Of a stretch of DNA of 64,000 nt, positions 45,934 to 54,950 are shown piece by piece (the first letter of the stretch is position 1; every line of letters begins with the position of its first letter). Under the pieces are notes generated by a model. That model made no database searches and had not been told where the DNA came from. It saw only the letters and a program-made list of their open reading frames with translations. The stretch spans positions 1-64,000 of the forward strand of contig CALFWZ010000100.1 in the NCBI GenBank assembly GCA_937928405.1, in the 5' to 3' direction. This DNA is from an uncultured Saprospiraceae bacterium. Lineage in GTDB: Bacteria > Bacteroidota > Bacteroidia > Chitinophagales > Saprospiraceae. The position numbers were made by a program, and so were the translations under genes.

Positions 45934-46494
45934 ATGAAAGCATTCGTTACTTCCTCCCTACTCTTCCTTTCCTCCACACTGATTGGACAAGATTTCCATA
46001 CTGTTTTTGAATATACGGATTCCATTAATAAAGGGATCACGATAAGCAATAGTTATCCAAAAGGTGGACAAAGATATACAGATTCATGGAGCGGGCAAGA
46101 ATATGCCTATGTCATATTTTGGACTTGCATTACGAATGAAACAGCATCAGATTTAGTCGTGGATATTACCTTTCCAAATACATTATCCCATCTTTCGTTT
46201 TCACCAATTACTATCTTTAATTTATATTTACCTGAGGAAGAAATGACATTAGAAAAAGAACCATTATTTGATTTTGGTTTAGATATTAAATCCTTTTTGG
46301 ATGAAAATATAGCCCATGCTTCTCAATTAACTAAAAGCATTCCTCCCAATGCATCTTATCTTTTTTATGCTGTCGCTATTGCTAAACCAGGAAGTGGACC
46401 CGTCCGAGCTGGATTTGAATTGGAAGGAAAAGAACTAGTATACAAAATCAACGATTATCAAATCAATTGTGGAAGCATTCAAGTTGATAAATAG
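45934..46494 (+). CDS. Exported hypothetical protein
   Basis: 186 residues with a signal peptide (FVTSSLLFLSSTLIG, cleavage near Gln19). Residues 60-150 read as a single beta-sandwich (VIFWTCITNETASDLVVDITF) with Ser/Pro-rich loops. No family recognised. It stands alone, divergent from egtB and convergent with the SDR gene. The function is unknown. Confidence 0.6.
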   Translation: MKAFVTSSLLFLSSTLIGQDFHTVFEYTDSINKGITISNSYPKGGQRYTDSWSGQEYAYVIFWTCITNETASDLVVDITFPNTLSHLSFSPITIFNLYLPEEEMTLEKEPLFDFGLDIKSFLDENIAHASQLTKSIPPNASYLFYAVAIAKPGSGPVRAGFELEGKELVYKINDYQINCGSIQVDK

Positions 46495-46737
46495 TCCACT
46501 TTATTTAAAAAAATGCTGGTAGAATAAGCTGATGAAATTGGTGGAATTTTTTTAAGCCTTTTTATATTTTTGAGCATTCTAAATATCCCTTACAATTTTA
46601 TCTCTAAAATTAATAAACAAATTTTTATTCCTTCTTTTATATTTCCGAGTCTTATATTTTCATTAGGGCTATGCTGGTTGTTATCCATATAGACTGAATG
46701 CTAAGGAATCTTGACAAAATCAATTTTTAAACATACG

Positions 46738-48180
46738 CTAAGTAGGTCGAGTTGCCAGTTTATTATGTTTAGTTATTTCATTGATCATTCCTTTAAATAC
46801 AATTCCATGAAAGGGTACTACTGAATACCAATAGAGTCTGCCTAATAAACCATGTGGTCTAAAAGTAGCTGTTTGGATTAAGGTGTCATCCTCAATTCGA
46901 AATTCCAACCATGCTTCTCCAGGTAGTTTCATTTCTGCGAATAATAATAGTTTCCCCTCCGATTTATTAACATATAAAACCCTCCAAAAATCTAGTGCAT
47001 CTCCAACTTCTAAATGCTTCTCATTTGTTCTTCCTCGTCTTAAACCTACACCGCCAAATAGTTTATCAATAAAACCACGCAGCCTCCACAATACATTGGC
47101 ACAATACCATCCATTGTCACCTCCAATACTCCATATTTTATTTACTACCTCTTCGCGCGATAAAAAATCTCTTTTCCTGATATCCTTAAAGCATCCAAAA
47201 ACAGGAACGTCGACAAAATCAGAAATTTTTATTTTTTTAACACCACTTATTTGAGAATCTTTCCAACTAGAAACGATCTGATTACTTTCAATTTTTAGAA
47301 AGGCTCTTTCTATTGTTTTTTTATATGCTTCTGGGTGTACTTCTAATAGTTGATTAATTCTGTTATCTCTACAAACAACTTCAACCTTCATACTTTCAAC
47401 TAGTGAGACGGCCAATTTATACGAAGTAGAGGTCACAAAATATAGCCAATAAGAGGATAGCCTTGGAGTCATAACCGGGACCGTATATATCCATCTTTTT
47501 AATCCTCTGACTTTCGCAAAATCAAGCAACATCTCTTTATAACTAAGAATATTTGGCCCCCCAATATCAAAGTTTTGATTAAATACGTTTTCGTTTAGAA
47601 GAGATTTCTCTAAAAATTTTATAACATCTCTAATCCCTATGGGTTGGCATTTTGTATTTAGCCATTTTGGGGTAATCATGACAGGAAGTTTCTCCACCAA
47701 ATCCCTTATTATTTCAAAAGAAGCACTTCCTGATCCCATAATAATTCCTGCTCGTAAGGTCGTTAAGCTAAAAAGCCCTTTTCCTAAAATATCTTCTACA
47801 TTCTTTCGTGATTTCAAATGTTTTGATAAATTATCTTCATTGACAATCCCACTTAAATAAATTACTTGTTTTGCAGTTGTATTACTCAAATAATTTTTAA
47901 AATTAGTTGCTGCAATTTCTTCAAGTTTATCATATTCCGTTGAGTTAGACATAGAATGAATTAAGTAGTAGGCAGCATCAATTTCTTTGGGAATATTTCT
48001 TAGTGAATCTTCATCTAAAAAATCTACTTTAATAATTTCTATAAATGGTTTAAGAGATGCTGGAGGATGATAGCGATTAAGGTCTCTTACACAACAAACC
48101 ACCTGATGACCATTCTTAATCAAAACAGGTAGTAATCTTTTACCAATATATCCGGTAGCTCCGGTTAAAAGTATTTTCAT
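46738..48180 (-). CDS. NAD(P)-binding SDR protein with DUF2867 domain
   Basis: 480 residues. The Rossmann N-terminal part begins ILLTGATGYIGKRLLPVL (about residues 3-20), the atypical-SDR nucleotide-binding motif GxxGxxG. From about residue 320 a DUF2867 domain follows (WYCANVLWRLRGFIDKLFGGVGLRRGR, then DFWRVLYVN). Proteins of this layout are annotated as NAD(P)H-binding oxidoreductases with an unknown substrate. It is isolated from its neighbours and its function cannot be narrowed from sequence alone. Confidence 0.85.
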   Translation of the reverse strand: MKILLTGATGYIGKRLLPVLIKNGHQVVCCVRDLNRYHPPASLKPFIEIIKVDFLDEDSLRNIPKEIDAAYYLIHSMSNSTEYDKLEEIAATNFKNYLSNTTAKQVIYLSGIVNEDNLSKHLKSRKNVEDILGKGLFSLTTLRAGIIMGSGSASFEIIRDLVEKLPVMITPKWLNTKCQPIGIRDVIKFLEKSLLNENVFNQNFDIGGPNILSYKEMLLDFAKVRGLKRWIYTVPVMTPRLSSYWLYFVTSTSYKLAVSLVESMKVEVVCRDNRINQLLEVHPEAYKKTIERAFLKIESNQIVSSWKDSQISGVKKIKISDFVDVPVFGCFKDIRKRDFLSREEVVNKIWSIGGDNGWYCANVLWRLRGFIDKLFGGVGLRRGRTNEKHLEVGDALDFWRVLYVNKSEGKLLLFAEMKLPGEAWLEFRIEDDTLIQTATFRPHGLLGRLYWYSVVPFHGIVFKGMINEITKHNKLATRPT

Positions 48181-48287
48181 TTTATTTTATTAAGTAACTA
48201 CTGAGCATTATGCATTGCATCGAGCCAATGCGAATTATAAATTTTTACTGGGTACAGGACAAAAGTTCTGAAAAATCATTTTCGGGG

Positions 48288-48311
48288 CACAAAGGCACAA
48301 AGGCACAAAGA
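48288..48311. repeat. Three tandem copies of an 8-bp word
   Basis: GGCACAAA is repeated three times without change. On the complement this reads TTTGTGCC, and CCTTAGTGGCTTAATGGCA lies some 25 bases downstream; related words (TTCGTGGCC, CTTTGTGACC, CCTTAGTGGC) build the tandem repeats at 59184-59665. It lies in the gap between the SDR and cytochrome-like genes. Confidence 0.6.
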
Positions 48312-48417
48312 AAAGAAGATCTTTTCGCAGAAAAAATCCTTAGTGGCTTAATGGCATTTTTAATTTTATCCTGTATGTAGAAATTTTTATTAAATCACAG
48401 ATTAACAAATTCCACCG

Positions 48418-48864
48418 CTAAAGCAATTTCTTAATTTTAACGATCGGTCCTGGACATAAAGACTGATGGCAAGTCATACAATTTTTCACTAAACTACCAT
48501 ACGCTTCCATCTGTTGAGAAGCATGGACTGTTTGGATATTTTTCAGTGCTTGCAAATAAGTAACTGCAAAGGCCTGATATGCTTCCGTAAAAACCTTTTC
48601 AGGTTGGGTTGCTTGTGCAGAAAGAATTTTTTCGTGATCTACTGATAATTTTATCGAATCTCCATTTTCTATGGCTTGCTTGATTGCTTGAACATCATCA
48701 AACATCTCTCGCATTAATAAAGTTAACGCACTATCCCCCTTTCGCGTCATTGTGGCTTGCATCTGATTTTTATCGTTGGATGATGCTTGATTTTCAATAC
48801 CACAGGATACGCCAAAAATATATAGCAATAAAAGGCAGTTCACAAATTTCAATCTTGTAGTCAT
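48418..48864 (-). CDS. Monohaem cytochrome c-like lipoprotein
   Basis: 148 residues with a lipobox (YIFGVSC, Cys21). A single CxxCH motif lies at residues 129-133 (CMTCHQSLCPGP), close to the C-terminus; a helical bundle precedes it (about 50-125). The late haem site after four helices is reminiscent of class II c-type cytochromes (cytochrome c'). No partner oxidase or reductase is adjacent. The haem motif is clear; the electron-transfer partner is unknown. Confidence 0.75.
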   Translation of the reverse strand: MTTRLKFVNCLLLLYIFGVSCGIENQASSNDKNQMQATMTRKGDSALTLLMREMFDDVQAIKQAIENGDSIKLSVDHEKILSAQATQPEKVFTEAYQAFAVTYLQALKNIQTVHASQQMEAYGSLVKNCMTCHQSLCPGPIVKIKKLL

Positions 48865-48959
48865 GCGTTTTTTATTTTTAAACCTGAGGAATGTTCATTA
48901 CTGTAAACTTAAGAAAAAACATTGCTTATCGAAACAAATTTGAATCGGTGGCCTATTTT

Positions 48960-50078
48960 TTATTTTTGACAACTATAACCTTTTGGTTGATATATCTTAG
49001 TATCTGGGTGAAACGCCTTAAATTGATCTATTCCTTCTGGTTGGGTATCCAAATCAATTTCCAATATTTCTATTCCTTTTATAAACTTCATGGGCAGCAT
49101 CTTACGAATAGGATTTAGGGAAAATCTCAAGACTTTTAGGTTAAAACATCTATTTAGTTTTTCAGGTAATTCTGTGATTTGATTACAGGTAATATTTAGT
49201 TCTTGCAGTGCGCTTAAATGTAGGTCTTCTGGTAGCTTGGTAATATTGGTCATGGGAAGTAAGAGATAAGCCAATTTACTAAGTTGATTAATAGCTGATG
49301 GGATTTCGTCGATGGGATTAACACCCAATTGCAATACAATTAGATTTTTAAAATTTAAAATCACTGGTGGAAATCTGGTAAAATTGTTGGTCCCAACCTC
49401 TAGCACCCTAAGGTTACTCATTTGCTTCATCGAAGCAGGCAATTCAGAGAGTTCATTATGTTGTAATTTCAATATTTCAAGGTTACGTAAATCTCCAAAA
49501 TGCTCCGGAAGTTGATGAATCTTATTACCTCTAAGCACCAATCTATTTAGGCCAGTTAATTTGCAAATTGCATCAGGGAGTTTGGTTATTGGATTATCCC
49601 TAAAATTCAATACTTTTAAGGAAGTCCAATTTCCAATACATGCTGGGATATCCTTTATTTGGTTACCCACCAAACTAAGCACCTCTAGCTGATTTAAATC
49701 CGATAAAAAGCACGGAATTTCTTTGATACCGCCAAAGCTAACCGCTAGTCTTTTTAGGTTCGTAAGCAACCTTATCTCTTCTGGAATTTTTTGCAATTTG
49801 CAATCATATAAATACAGAACCTCCAATTGGGTCAGCTGACCAATGCCTTCCGGAAAGCTTGTTAGATCAACATTGGATAATTTTAAATTTCTCAGGTTGG
49901 AAAATTGGTCAATGGCGCCAAATAGTGCTTCCACATCCGGCTCGATCAAATCCAATTTATAGACTGAATCAGGTGTTACTAGGGCGGATGCTAAGCTGCG
50001 GTATACGCCATGCTGTTGCGCTTCCAAATGACTGCCAAAAGCCCGAAAAAATAAAAGAAGAAAGGCGGTTTTCAACAT
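48960..50078 (-). CDS. Exported leucine-rich repeat protein
   Basis: 372 residues with a signal peptide (LKTAFLLLFFRAFGSHLEAQ). From about residue 45 to 350 some twelve 23-residue LRRs run in sequence, of the type LxxLxxLxLxxNxIxxLPxxI (for example LEVLSLVGNQIKDIPACIG and LRNLEILKLQHNELSELPAS). The spacing matches bacterial or plant-type LRRs and makes a curved solenoid for protein binding. There is no transmembrane anchor, kinase or sorting domain. The role is probably adhesion or recognition (inference). Confidence 0.88.
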   Translation of the reverse strand: MLKTAFLLLFFRAFGSHLEAQQHGVYRSLASALVTPDSVYKLDLIEPDVEALFGAIDQFSNLRNLKLSNVDLTSFPEGIGQLTQLEVLYLYDCKLQKIPEEIRLLTNLKRLAVSFGGIKEIPCFLSDLNQLEVLSLVGNQIKDIPACIGNWTSLKVLNFRDNPITKLPDAICKLTGLNRLVLRGNKIHQLPEHFGDLRNLEILKLQHNELSELPASMKQMSNLRVLEVGTNNFTRFPPVILNFKNLIVLQLGVNPIDEIPSAINQLSKLAYLLLPMTNITKLPEDLHLSALQELNITCNQITELPEKLNRCFNLKVLRFSLNPIRKMLPMKFIKGIEILEIDLDTQPEGIDQFKAFHPDTKIYQPKGYSCQK

Positions 50079-50195
50079 TAGGTTGCGTTTTGTATAAAAT
50101 CAAAAGACTCAATGGTAAAACGTAATTCAACCTATTTTCGTTTAACAATTTTTGTAAAAATCCATTTCTGATGGAAGAATTAATTATTGTAGCCT

Positions 50196-50999
50196 TTACA
50201 AATAAATATATTGATCCGCATAAACTAACCCATTCTCACCCATATTGAAATTAGACACTTTCGGAAAAGGTAAGTTCATCTTAAAATTAGATAAACTTGG
50301 ATGCTTTAAAGTAAGGGAGAAATTATAATCCTCTTTTAGATCAATCAGATTATTAGAAGTTATTTCCATCGCTTGCGTTCCATTTTCCAAGGTAGTTAAA
50401 ATTGGCTCACCGAAGGAGGGATCATTTGTACTTGATAAAATCTCAAATTTCTGAGTCTCTATTTGTTCCCGGCCTATTAAATAATATCTCCAAAAAACCT
50501 TTCTACGATTAAATCTAATTTCATAACTACGAAAAACACCTTCAACCTCCAATTTAATGGTAATAATTCCTATGGTATTGACACCAATTCTACCCGAGTG
50601 ATTTTCTATACTATCTAAATCATCTTCACTTACATATTCAGCATCATGTAGTAAAATAATTTCATTATTAACAATATCTTTATCTATGTTGTCAAATTTT
50701 AGTAAACGCCTACTATTAATCATACTTTGTAAATCTGTTTTTCCAAAAAATAAATTATCCTCCGTCTCTAAATAAAAAGTAAGTTTTACTGCTGAGGCAC
50801 TATTTCTCAACAAGTCCAAAGTGGATTCGCTTGAGCCCAAAATGATTCCATGCTCATCCGTTTTTGAAAGTATATCCAATTGTTTCATGGTAAGTAATGC
50901 TTCTTCTGAAGGTCTTATTTTTGAGGATTTCAGATTTCCATCCGTAAAAAAATTATGTTTGCATTTTATGTTTAAAAAAGGGGTTATTTTCATTATCAT
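50196..50999 (-). CDS. Hypothetical protein next to the tail-sheath gene
   Basis: 267 residues, unrecognised family. No signal or membrane segment. It is mostly beta-rich with a run of long strands (GIITIKLEVEGVFRSYEIRFNRRKVFWRYYLIG at about 145-178) and a closing YADQYIYL. The ATG at 50993 is equally possible. It lies 96 bp downstream of the sheath gene on the same strand. I suspect a structural or assembly partner of the sheath from position only; no sequence motif supports this. Confidence 0.6.
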   Translation of the reverse strand: MIMKITPFLNIKCKHNFFTDGNLKSSKIRPSEEALLTMKQLDILSKTDEHGIILGSSESTLDLLRNSASAVKLTFYLETEDNLFFGKTDLQSMINSRRLLKFDNIDKDIVNNEIILLHDAEYVSEDDLDSIENHSGRIGVNTIGIITIKLEVEGVFRSYEIRFNRRKVFWRYYLIGREQIETQKFEILSSTNDPSFGEPILTTLENGTQAMEITSNNLIDLKEDYNFSLTLKHPSLSNFKMNLPFPKVSNFNMGENGLVYADQYIYL

Positions 51000-51095
51000 T
51001 GGTTTAAAATAAAAAATTTATACATCACTTATAGTCAAAAAGGTAGGCTACCGAAATACGCGCTAGATTCCTTTTAAGATCAATTTTTAAAGCAG

Positions 51096-52661
51096 CTATG
51101 ATTTAGCTAATTCTTGCTCTACTGTAACTACAATAAATTCAGCAGGATGACTTACTGCCAAGGCTAAGGATACTCTTAAATAACCATTTAATATATCTTC
51201 CGCAGTCATCGTTGAACCTAATCCTATCGATACACTAAATGCATCTTTGGGGACAGCACCTTGCAGCCCTCCTTCGCTCCAAATATTGGTTAGAAAATTT
51301 TCAAGCATACTTTTAATAGCTGCCCAGGTATTTGCAGTGTTGGGAGAAAAGACATAATCTCTAAGCGCTAGTTTAGCGGATTGCTCAATCATGGTAACGG
51401 TTCGTCTGATATTAATATATCTCCAATCCTGACTATTACCGTCTAAGGTTCTAGCTCCCCAGACTAATACGCCTTGTCCAGAAAAAAATCGAATCGCATT
51501 GATGGATTTTCCACTTATAGCATCCACGTTAAGGTTTTCCTGTTCTTCACTATCAATTCTTAAGGTAAGATCCGTCACTCCAACTGGAGAAACATTTGCC
51601 GGTGCCACCCAAACACCTTGAGTCGAATCAACCTGTGAATAAACGCCCGCCATGACACCACTCGGTGGAAGTGTATTTATTTTTTCTTGAATGATGGCTA
51701 AAATATGTTTATACGTCTTACTTGCCACGCTTAGCGCAGCACTAATCTGAGCAGGGGTTAAGGTACTTTCATTGATGCTGTTTAGGATTTTTTCTGCCTT
51801 TGGATTAGGAGCAGAAGCTGGGTTAAGAATAGGAACTAAGACACTGATATCTCCACCATTGATAATTTCATACGTGACCTCATTTATCGGGACTACCGTA
51901 GTTTTGAGATAAGGATAATAAGCAACACCAAATTTCAGGGAATTATTCCCTGTATTATTTCTAAATTGCTGGATATCCGCTGGCCATAAAATCGGATCAG
52001 GTTCGCGGCCACCGATCACATCAAAAATAGCAACGGCTGTTTCCATTTTACCACATTGCAATAGCGTCGATTCCATTAGGGTACCATTCTCTGCTGAACT
52101 TAATAAAGTAGCTTCCGGATAAATGTATATCGTCACCTCCTCTATTGCTTCCAACACTTCAAGTCCTTTTTTCATATCTCCTAACAATACATTTGGATTG
52201 ACAATCTGATCTCCTGGTTGAATTGGCGAACCACTCGGAGGACCATATCCTCCAATGGATACGATATACGCCTGACTACCTCCATTTTCAAAAAACATCA
52301 ATAAGCTATGGTATAAATAATAGATCGTATTCGGATCAGGTTCAATGGTATACATGTCTCCGTTAATCGGATATGACTTTCCTTTAGATGGTTGCTCTTC
52401 CACTTTGGTCAGGAAGTAAGCCGGAGAATATTGTGCAGGAGTTTTATGCGTTTCAGGATCGGCCGGATACCCATAGATCGCTAAAAATTCAGCCATGGAG
52501 GTAATCCTGGTTGGTTTAAATAAATAGGACTTACCTTCATGGGTTCTCTGCGGCGTATAACCGATAAAGGCAGGTACTGCGGTGGCTACTTGTACGGCAG
52601 AATTTGGGAAGGCGTTTTGTTCATTGATGTAAACACCAGGGGTTTTTGGATTTTTTTTCAT
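51096..52661 (-). CDS. Contractile-tail sheath protein
   Basis: 521 residues, of the family of contractile phage tail, eCIS and related sheaths. The start PGVYINEQNAFPNSAVQVATAVPAFIGYT is the classic sheath N-terminus, GVWVAPANV and INAIRFFSGQGVLVWGARTL mark the middle, and WRYINIRRTVTMIEQSAKLALRDYVFSPNT the C-terminal sheath domain (about residues 410-445). Sheath subunits form a contractile tube around an inner tail tube. No tube, baseplate, spike or ATPase gene lies nearby, so this is an isolated copy. Confidence 0.92.
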   Translation of the reverse strand: MKKNPKTPGVYINEQNAFPNSAVQVATAVPAFIGYTPQRTHEGKSYLFKPTRITSMAEFLAIYGYPADPETHKTPAQYSPAYFLTKVEEQPSKGKSYPINGDMYTIEPDPNTIYYLYHSLLMFFENGGSQAYIVSIGGYGPPSGSPIQPGDQIVNPNVLLGDMKKGLEVLEAIEEVTIYIYPEATLLSSAENGTLMESTLLQCGKMETAVAIFDVIGGREPDPILWPADIQQFRNNTGNNSLKFGVAYYPYLKTTVVPINEVTYEIINGGDISVLVPILNPASAPNPKAEKILNSINESTLTPAQISAALSVASKTYKHILAIIQEKINTLPPSGVMAGVYSQVDSTQGVWVAPANVSPVGVTDLTLRIDSEEQENLNVDAISGKSINAIRFFSGQGVLVWGARTLDGNSQDWRYINIRRTVTMIEQSAKLALRDYVFSPNTANTWAAIKSMLENFLTNIWSEGGLQGAVPKDAFSVSIGLGSTMTAEDILNGYLRVSLALAVSHPAEFIVVTVEQELAKS

Positions 52662-52706
52662 ATTGGTTTTTTTTGAGGTTAATGATTGGTTTGGTTGGTT
52701 TTTAAT

Positions 52707-53831
52707 TTATTCGACAAGATCTACTTTTCCATCGGAAAAATGTTTAATTAAACGATAACCTATGTTAGTAAATTCTGGTCGTTTGTAAAATGTTTGGTAA
52801 CGATTGGTAAATACAACCACTGAAAGTTCAAGACTTGGAATTCTGATATAGTGATTTGTAAATCCTATAGAAGCGCCAGTATGTTCCGCTATTTTTATGT
52901 TTTCTGCATAATTTATTTGCCATCCATAACCGTAACCTTTTTTATCTGTTTTTCCATTTTCATCAAAACCATATAACCCTTCCTTAAAAAAAGATGGTGG
53001 TATAATTAAATCACTATACAATGCTTGATCCCAATGGTAAAAATCTGCAAGTGAGCTGTAGATACATCCATCACCTTTAACTGCTGACGTTGCATTTTGA
53101 TCGGTTTTTCTTGCGTTGTTATCTTCTATGGTATAACCATAAGCTCTATTTGGTATTTCTTTGTCTTTTAAATAAAGGCTTGTGTTTTTCATACCAATAG
53201 GTTTAAAGATTTCATCGTGCATAAAATCTTCAAATTCTTTTGATGTAATTTTTTCGACAACTTGGGCCAACAAAGCATATCCTGAATTTCTATAAGCAAA
53301 CTTTTCATTAGGGTACGAATTAATCGTATTTACGGACATTAAACCTTCTAAAACTTGTTCGTCCGACAATTGTTCCCCTTCAATGATAAATTCATCATAA
53401 TTTATAATTCCTGAACGATGATTTAATAAATTTTCAATGGTAATACGATTGCCGTATTCTGGAAAATCTGGAAAAATTTCCGATAAGGTTGTTTGATAAG
53501 AAAGCTTATTTTGGTAAATAAGCTTTTGAATGGCGATAGCTGTAAATGGTTTTGAAATAGACGCAATTCGATAATTTGTTTTAGACGTCGCTTTAATTTT
53601 GTTTTCAACATCCGCATAGCCCATACTTTTCTCTAAAACTATTTCCCCTTTCTTAATCACCATATAACTTATGCCTGGATTTGGTGCTTTAAAAGACATT
53701 GTCAAACTATCTAATAACGTATTATTCTCATTAGGCTTTAATTGGTTGGTTGGTGTTTTACACCCGAATTCACAAAAAATTATTAATCCCAACAGGAAAT
53801 AAAAAAGAAATCTCTTGGTTGTTTTTTTCAT
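52707..53831 (-). CDS. Serine hydrolase, class C beta-lactamase-like lipoprotein
   Basis: 374 residues from ATG 53831 (a longer reading adds 13 unneeded residues). A lipobox-like FGC follows the hydrophobic segment. The serine motif SISK is at about residues 91-94, the YxN motif at about 180-182 (YRN), and the third motif reads HTG instead of KTG, a substitution found in D-aminopeptidases and esterases of this fold. Beta-lactam hydrolysis is thus not implied. It lies 45 bp upstream of the sheath gene on the same strand, probably by chance. Confidence 0.85.
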   Translation of the reverse strand: MKKTTKRFLFYFLLGLIIFCEFGCKTPTNQLKPNENNTLLDSLTMSFKAPNPGISYMVIKKGEIVLEKSMGYADVENKIKATSKTNYRIASISKPFTAIAIQKLIYQNKLSYQTTLSEIFPDFPEYGNRITIENLLNHRSGIINYDEFIIEGEQLSDEQVLEGLMSVNTINSYPNEKFAYRNSGYALLAQVVEKITSKEFEDFMHDEIFKPIGMKNTSLYLKDKEIPNRAYGYTIEDNNARKTDQNATSAVKGDGCIYSSLADFYHWDQALYSDLIIPPSFFKEGLYGFDENGKTDKKGYGYGWQINYAENIKIAEHTGASIGFTNHYIRIPSLELSVVVFTNRYQTFYKRPEFTNIGYRLIKHFSDGKVDLVE

Positions 53832-53939
53832 TTTATTGGTTAATTGGTCTATTGAAAGATACATAAACATACAACATTATTTTCAATCAAAATAGAATAA
53901 ACAATCTCGAAACAGAACTATTTTCTTAACGGAAAGTAC

Positions 53940-54950
53940 TCATTGCTTTTTCACCGTAAATTCATTTTCATATTTACAAACGAATCCCAAAACTGATTTG
54001 ACTTTTATCATGCACACCCAGTATATTTTTGAATCTCCAATTTCTATGCTTCCTGGAATTTTATTTGGAATATCTGAAACATCGAAATTGAATGATATTT
54101 CATGACTTGGATTCTTTTTCGAGATCTCACTCGATTTGAATATATTTTCCACAATGGTTGTATCAGTGGTCCCTCTCCTATCAATTATTTCTTCTCGAAC
54201 TTCATAAGCAACAGAAACTTCCTTAACGTATTTCCATTTTTTATCATTACTTAATTTAAAAATAAATTGATTGTTTTCCGAATTTTGATAATCTATGAAT
54301 AGCTCACCTATGATTTGTTTTGCTACCACAAAGGAAGACAATATACTGAAAACGATTATTCCGATTACGATTGAAAATAAAGGTGGCATATCTTTTTGTA
54401 AAGCCGCAATTAGCATTATAAAAAATATAAAGCAACTAAAAATTATTATGGTATCATTATATAAAAATCGTACTTTTTCAGGCGAGGAATCAACAATGGA
54501 ATAAACAGTTTTTTTTGAGTTAAAGGTGAGATAGATATTTTCGGTAAAATAGGTATTGTCTTTAAAAACATTGACAATCTTAGAAAGGATGGATGCGGAA
54601 TTTTCGATGGTTGTTTTTCCATCTACTTTTATGAAAAATTCTAATCGAGTAATGAAGTTTGTATTCCTTCCTGTATATGCTGCTACCAAGTCATATTTGA
54701 AATTTATCTCAAAATTATATTCCTGGTCTTTAAAAAATTTATCATGCGTAACGAGATACTTAGTGAATACTACTTTTCTTGTTGTATTAATTTTCCCTCT
54801 CGCTTCTAATATAAAATGATATCCAAAATGTTCTATTTGCAAATCCTGATTAGGAATAATCTGTACATTCCCTGAGACAGGTTCACCTAGGAAAAATACA
54901 TCTCCATGTAGATTACCAAAACTCGCGTTTAATTCACAGATTCTTTTCAT
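53940..54950 (-). CDS. Membrane protein with arrestin-like flanking domains
   Basis: 336 residues. Two neighbouring hydrophobic helices at about 165-185 and 190-212 split the protein. The N-terminal half (DVFFLGEPVSGNVQI at about residues 17-31, then a strand with HDKFFKDQEYNFEINF) and the C-terminal end (ISFNFDVSDIPNKIPGSI, then IYWVCMIKVKS) look like the two beta-sandwich lobes of arrestin-type proteins. The fold assignment is my reading, not a search result. Its start overlaps the stop of the P-loop NTPase gene by 17 bp, so both are translated from one message. Confidence 0.65.
   Translation of the reverse strand: MKRICELNASFGNLHGDVFFLGEPVSGNVQIIPNQDLQIEHFGYHFILEARGKINTTRKVVFTKYLVTHDKFFKDQEYNFEINFKYDLVAAYTGRNTNFITRLEFFIKVDGKTTIENSASILSKIVNVFKDNTYFTENIYLTFNSKKTVYSIVDSSPEKVRFLYNDTIIIFSCFIFFIMLIAALQKDMPPLFSIVIGIIVFSILSSFVVAKQIIGELFIDYQNSENNQFIFKLSNDKKWKYVKEVSVAYEVREEIIDRRGTTDTTIVENIFKSSEISKKNPSHEISFNFDVSDIPNKIPGSIEIGDSKIYWVCMIKVKSVLGFVCKYENEFTVKKQ

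Noticed and set aside
52707-53831. Antibiotic-resistance beta-lactamase
   Set aside because: The third motif is HTG and the overall layout fits esterase/D-peptidase relatives; resistance is not supported.
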